Source: DATBLE01 sp038248655
GTDB taxonomy: Bacteria > Actinomycetota > Thermoleophilia > Gaiellales > Gaiellaceae
Length of the DNA: 16,033 bases
Reading direction: 5' to 3'
Assembly: GCA_038248655.1 (NCBI GenBank)
Contig: JBBRXG010000071.1
Coordinates: forward strand, 1 to 16,033
Numbering within the stretch: the first letter of the stretch is position 1; every line of letters begins with the position of its first letter. Below, in pieces: positions 13,502 to 16,033 of this stretch. The notes below the pieces were generated by a model. The model worked only from the letters and a program-made list of their open reading frames with translations, was not told the DNA's origin and searched no databases. The position numbers and the translations under genes were made by a program.

Positions 13502-15079
13502 TCAGGGGCTCTGCGCGGCGGCCGGATCGAGCCGGTACAGCTCGCCCCCGACCGTCGTCACGTAGATCCTCCCGAGCGCGTCCGTGCCGAAGCTCGTCGG
13601 CTGAACGGCAGAGACGCCGAGGGGTACTTCGGTGATCGCCGCCGCGGCCGGGTCGATCGCGTACAGGGATCCGTCGCACAGATCGGACCAGAGATAGAGG
13701 CCGTTCAGGTCCGGCAGACGGGGGTCGCGGGCGACGACACCGCCCGTGATCGAGCAGCGCGTCGACGAGTGCGGGTATTCGTACAGAGGTGCGGTCAGGG
13801 TCGCGGTCGCGCACGAGGGCGGGATGAGGACGTCGGGTGTGACCGAACCTTCCTTGCAGGGCCAGCCGAAATCGAGCCCCAGGTCGTCGAGCGGTAACCG
13901 GTCGATCTCCTCCCGGCTCCCCTCGCCGACGTCTCCGATCAGCATCGCGCTCGTCTCCGGGTCGATCCAGAACCGCCACGGATTGCGCAGCCCGAACGCG
14001 ACGATCTCGGGCCGGGCGTCGGGCAGGTCGACGAACGGATTGCCGGCCGGGATCGCGTACGGGTCACCGGCCCTCGGGTCGATGCGCAGGATGCTCCCGA
14101 GGAGGTCGTCGGTCGTCTGGCCGTACATGCCGATCGGGATCGACGGCGGGTTCCCCCCGCCGTCGCCGACCGCGATGTACAGATAACCGTCGGGGCCGAA
14201 CTGCATCATCCCGCCGTTGTGATCGGCGGTCGGCTTGATGATCCGGAGGAGCTCGCGACCAGCGGGATCGACGACGTCCGGGTCGTCGGGCGAGCGCTGA
14301 TATTCGACCACACGGACGTCCCCGTTCTGGTCGTTGTAGTAGGCGTAGAGCAGGCCGCTGGTCGCGTAGTCGGGGGCGAACGCGATCGAGAGCAGGCCCT
14401 TCTCACCGTCTGCCCGGGTCACGCCCCGGAGATCGAGGAACGGGCGATCCCGGAGAACGCCGTCCTCGAGCAGCAGCACGACGCCGTCCTGCTCGACGAT
14501 CATCAGCCGGCTCGGATCTCCGGGCGGGGCGACGACATCGGTGAGCGCGTCGAGGCCGGTCACGACGGGCGCCAGTTGGAGCGCGCCGCTCGTCGTCCGC
14601 TTTCCCGCCCCACCTCCCGACACGGCCGGCGGCGGCGGGGCGGGCGGCGGAGCCTTTGCCGATGAGACGCGAAGGGTCCCCTGCATTCCGAGCGCCCGGT
14701 GCCCGGGGACGCTGCAGTAGAACCGGTAGACGCCGGACTTCGGGAACGCGACCGTGATCGTCGACCGTTGCCGCGGCTGAAGCACACGTGTCCGCCCTCC
14801 CTTTTGGAAGACGAGGTCGTGCCCGACCGCTCCACTGTTCACCACGGAGAACACGACCCGGCCGGGAGGGACGACCGTCCGCGACAGACGGATCCTGAAG
14901 TCGACCAGCCGCACCTCGACACGCGTGGCGGCGGCCGGCGCCGTCCGGACGGCCGGGGAGGCTCCGCCGACAACGATCCCGGAAACGATCAATGCGGCGG
15001 CGGATGCCGACAGACGGACGAGGCCGCCCGGCGGGATCCTGAGGGGTGTTCTGGGTATCGGGTGGGTGCGGGCGAGCAC
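13502..15079 (-). CDS. Secreted cupredoxin-PQQ sugar dehydrogenase fusion
   Basis: The predicted 525-residue exported oxidoreductase has four parts. An N-terminal signal or anchor (LSASAAALIVSGIVVGGA, about 23-40) comes first. A plastocyanin-like domain follows (about 53-138) with type 1 copper ligands His in VGHDLVF (near 87) and Cys, His, Met in YCSVPGHRALGM (near 122, 127, 132). A Pro/Gly linker (about 143-160) leads to a six-bladed propeller of the glucose/sorbosone dehydrogenase family (about 166-520). The propeller has DHNGGMMQFGPDGYLYIAVGDGG (His near 287) and AFGLRNPWRFWID, which are family active-site and PQQ-site landmarks. The fusion suggests that electrons from sugar oxidation pass to the copper centre of the same chain. 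The start is GTG at 15079; no ATG or clear ribosome-binding site is nearby. The substrate is not determined. Confidence 0.88.
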   Translation of the reverse strand: MLARTHPIPRTPLRIPPGGLVRLSASAAALIVSGIVVGGASPAVRTAPAAATRVEVRLVDFRIRLSRTVVPPGRVVFSVVNSGAVGHDLVFQKGGRTRVLQPRQRSTITVAFPKSGVYRFYCSVPGHRALGMQGTLRVSSAKAPPPAPPPPAVSGGGAGKRTTSGALQLAPVVTGLDALTDVVAPPGDPSRLMIVEQDGVVLLLEDGVLRDRPFLDLRGVTRADGEKGLLSIAFAPDYATSGLLYAYYNDQNGDVRVVEYQRSPDDPDVVDPAGRELLRIIKPTADHNGGMMQFGPDGYLYIAVGDGGGNPPSIPIGMYGQTTDDLLGSILRIDPRAGDPYAIPAGNPFVDLPDARPEIVAFGLRNPWRFWIDPETSAMLIGDVGEGSREEIDRLPLDDLGLDFGWPCKEGSVTPDVLIPPSCATATLTAPLYEYPHSSTRCSITGGVVARDPRLPDLNGLYLWSDLCDGSLYAIDPAAAAITEVPLGVSAVQPTSFGTDALGRIYVTTVGGELYRLDPAAAQSP

Positions 15080-15154
15080 GACGTGATCGAAGGAGGGATG
15101 ACCCTCGTGCGGACCGTCGGCTCGTCCAGCGGCAGCCCCGGGTACCGGCGCCGG

Positions 15155-15160
15155 AGTATA
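15155..15160 (-). promoter_or_regulatory. Candidate -10 box for the cupredoxin-PQQ dehydrogenase
   Basis: On the minus strand TATACT, a near-consensus -10 and unusual in such GC-rich DNA, lies about 75 bases before the GTG start. A perfect palindrome CCGGCGCCGG (15145-15154) directly follows it and could bind a regulator. No good -35 box is seen. TATAGT on the plus strand overlaps the same site, so the direction is uncertain. Confidence 0.4.
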
Positions 15161-15295
15161 GTCGCCGCCGACCAGGGACTCGTCGCTACGCCACGGTCAA
15201 CCGCCGGCCGGCAGGCGCGGCCTTGTCATCGACGTTCCGCACGGCGAGAATCAGTCGGGTCGTCGCACGACGGGGGAGGCACCATGCCGACGAAG

Positions 15296-15933
15296 GTACC
15301 GAGCTCGCGGGAGGCCGGTACGTCAAGTTCCTCCACGCCGGGCGCCGCGAGATCCTGATCGAGGACGCGGAAGAGGACATGGCGTGGGCGAGCCGGTACG
15401 CGTCTCCCCACGAGGGTTTCACCTAGTCGAGCGCATCAACCACGGGCGCGCGCTCTTCCGGGAGCTCGTCGATTCCGCCTTCGAGGACTTGGACGGCGAG
15501 CCGTCGGCGGTGATGGTCAGTGCTCGAGCGCTCGAGGAGAGCGGCGTCTTCAATCTCCGGCTCCACCAGATCGTCGATCTCGATCTGTGGACGAGGTCAT
15601 GCTCAGACATCGGGTCGGCTTCGTCGACAGGCCGTTGTGCTCTATCGACATCACGGCGGCTCGATCACGGACATCAGCCGCAGAACGGGCCACGATTGGC
15701 TCGACCGGCTGTGACTCTTCGAGGGCCTGCTCCGAACGGGCGGTCTCGACCCGGCCGAACGGGACAAGCTCGAGCGCCTGCGCCGCGCCGCGCTCCGACG
15801 TGCTTTGCGGAGTCAACTCGCTCGTCTCGCCCGCGGCCGCTTTGGTGCAGAGCTCCCCGCCTACCTCGGGTTCCGGGCCCGTGCGCGTGCCGGCCGCGCC
15901 CAGCTCCACACCGCGGGCCAGACGCTACGCTGA
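15296..15933 (+). pseudogene. Decayed family 2 glycosyltransferase (3' part)
   Basis: Successive blocks read as the second half of a GT2-type glycosyltransferase, but the frame changes. GGRYVKFLHA...ASRYASPHEGFT ends in TAG at 15424. ERINHGRALFRELVD...GEPSAVMV...LHQIVDLDLW is in a second frame, and MLRHRVGFVDRP (from 15599) in a third. VVLYRHHGGSIT...DWLDRL returns to the first frame, is interrupted by TGA at 15712, and continues in the same frame as LFEGLLRTGGLDPAERDKL...AELPAYLGFRARARAG to the original TGA at 15931. That makes three frameshifts and one nonsense codon. After KFLHA the expected acidic metal-binding (DxD-like) segment is missing, replaced by GRREILIED. The N-terminal nucleotide-binding half is absent or unrecognisable upstream. 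The 3' end overlaps the -10 box of the following tRNA. Confidence 0.75.
15926..15931 (+). promoter_or_regulatory. -10 box of tRNA-Ser(GGA)
   Basis: TACGCT fits TAnnnT and ends 11 bases before the tRNA, the same distance as in the two other serine tRNAs here. Its last base is the first base of the stop codon of the glycosyltransferase remnant. No clear -35 box is seen. Confidence 0.5.
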
Positions 15934-15942
15934 GCCCGGTCC

Positions 15943-16031
15943 GGAGAGGTGTCCGAGCGGCCGAAGGAGCGCGACTGGAAATCGCGTACTCGTCGAAAGG
16001 CGGGTCGCGGGTTCAAATCCCGCCCTCTCCG
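15943..16031 (+). tRNA. tRNA-Ser, anticodon GGA
   Basis: The acceptor stem GGAGAGG (15943-15949) pairs with CCTCTCC (16024-16030), with discriminator G at 16031. The anticodon stem CGCGA/TCGCG holds the loop CTGGAAA with GGA at 15977-15979, reading UCC/UCU. A long variable arm and the T-arm GCGGGTTCAAATCCCGC complete a class II serine tRNA. The window ends two bases later (CC), so whether a full CCA is encoded cannot be seen. Confidence 0.97.
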
Positions 16032-16033
16032 CC

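Noticed and set aside
15284..15358. A 24-codon frame with GGGGGAGG before its ATG
   Set aside because: It lies across the glycosyltransferase remnant in another frame and encodes only a Ser/Thr-rich peptide; probably chance.
12495..16030. Possible att direct repeat formed by the 3' ends of tRNA-Ser(CGA) and tRNA-Ser(GGA), sharing GGGTTCAAATCCC
   Set aside because: This is the normal conserved T-arm of serine tRNAs. No integrase gene or longer identity supports an integrated element.

Overview
The window comes from a very GC-rich bacterium. Codon use, short leaders, GTG/TTG starts and the gene families point to an actinobacterium, possibly of the Thermoleophilia type; this is an inference from style and content, because no marker gene settles it.

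Left part (1-8706, all on the minus strand): a myo-inositol catabolism and uptake locus. In transcription order it reads LacI-family regulator (8706-7687), an operator/promoter region with two adjacent LacI-type palindromes (7632-7671), iolG, a Tat-exported sugar-binding protein, an intercistronic hairpin, an ABC permease, a single-domain ABC ATPase, iolD, iolC and iolB, which runs off the left edge. From the permease onward the genes overlap by 4 bases or abut, so they are translationally coupled. The transporter should import inositol. IolG oxidises it to scyllo-inosose, IolD opens the ring of the diketone, IolB isomerises 5-deoxy-glucuronate and IolC phosphorylates the product. iolE, iolJ and iolA are not in view and may lie beyond the left edge. 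Two repeats have entered coding sequence: a 51-bp tandem repeat inside iolC and a nested palindrome that encodes the tail of IolG.

Middle (8810-11731, minus): a large patatin-related protein with a Ser-Asp lipase dyad, a DUF3376-like region and C-terminal membrane helices.

Right part (11732-16033): a patchwork around three serine tRNAs on the plus strand (anticodons GCT, CGA, GGA), each with a TAnnnT box exactly 11 bases upstream. Between the second and third lie a possible truncated small-gene start, a Phd/YefM-RelE toxin-antitoxin pair whose toxin seems to start at CTG overlapping the antitoxin stop, a frameshifted remnant of a P-loop kinase, an intact secreted cupredoxin-PQQ sugar dehydrogenase fusion, and a decayed family 2 glycosyltransferase that abuts the third tRNA. 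The mixture of gene remnants, a TA module and tRNAs suggests a turnover hotspot.

I saw no CRISPR array, rRNA, insertion sequence or intact transposase.
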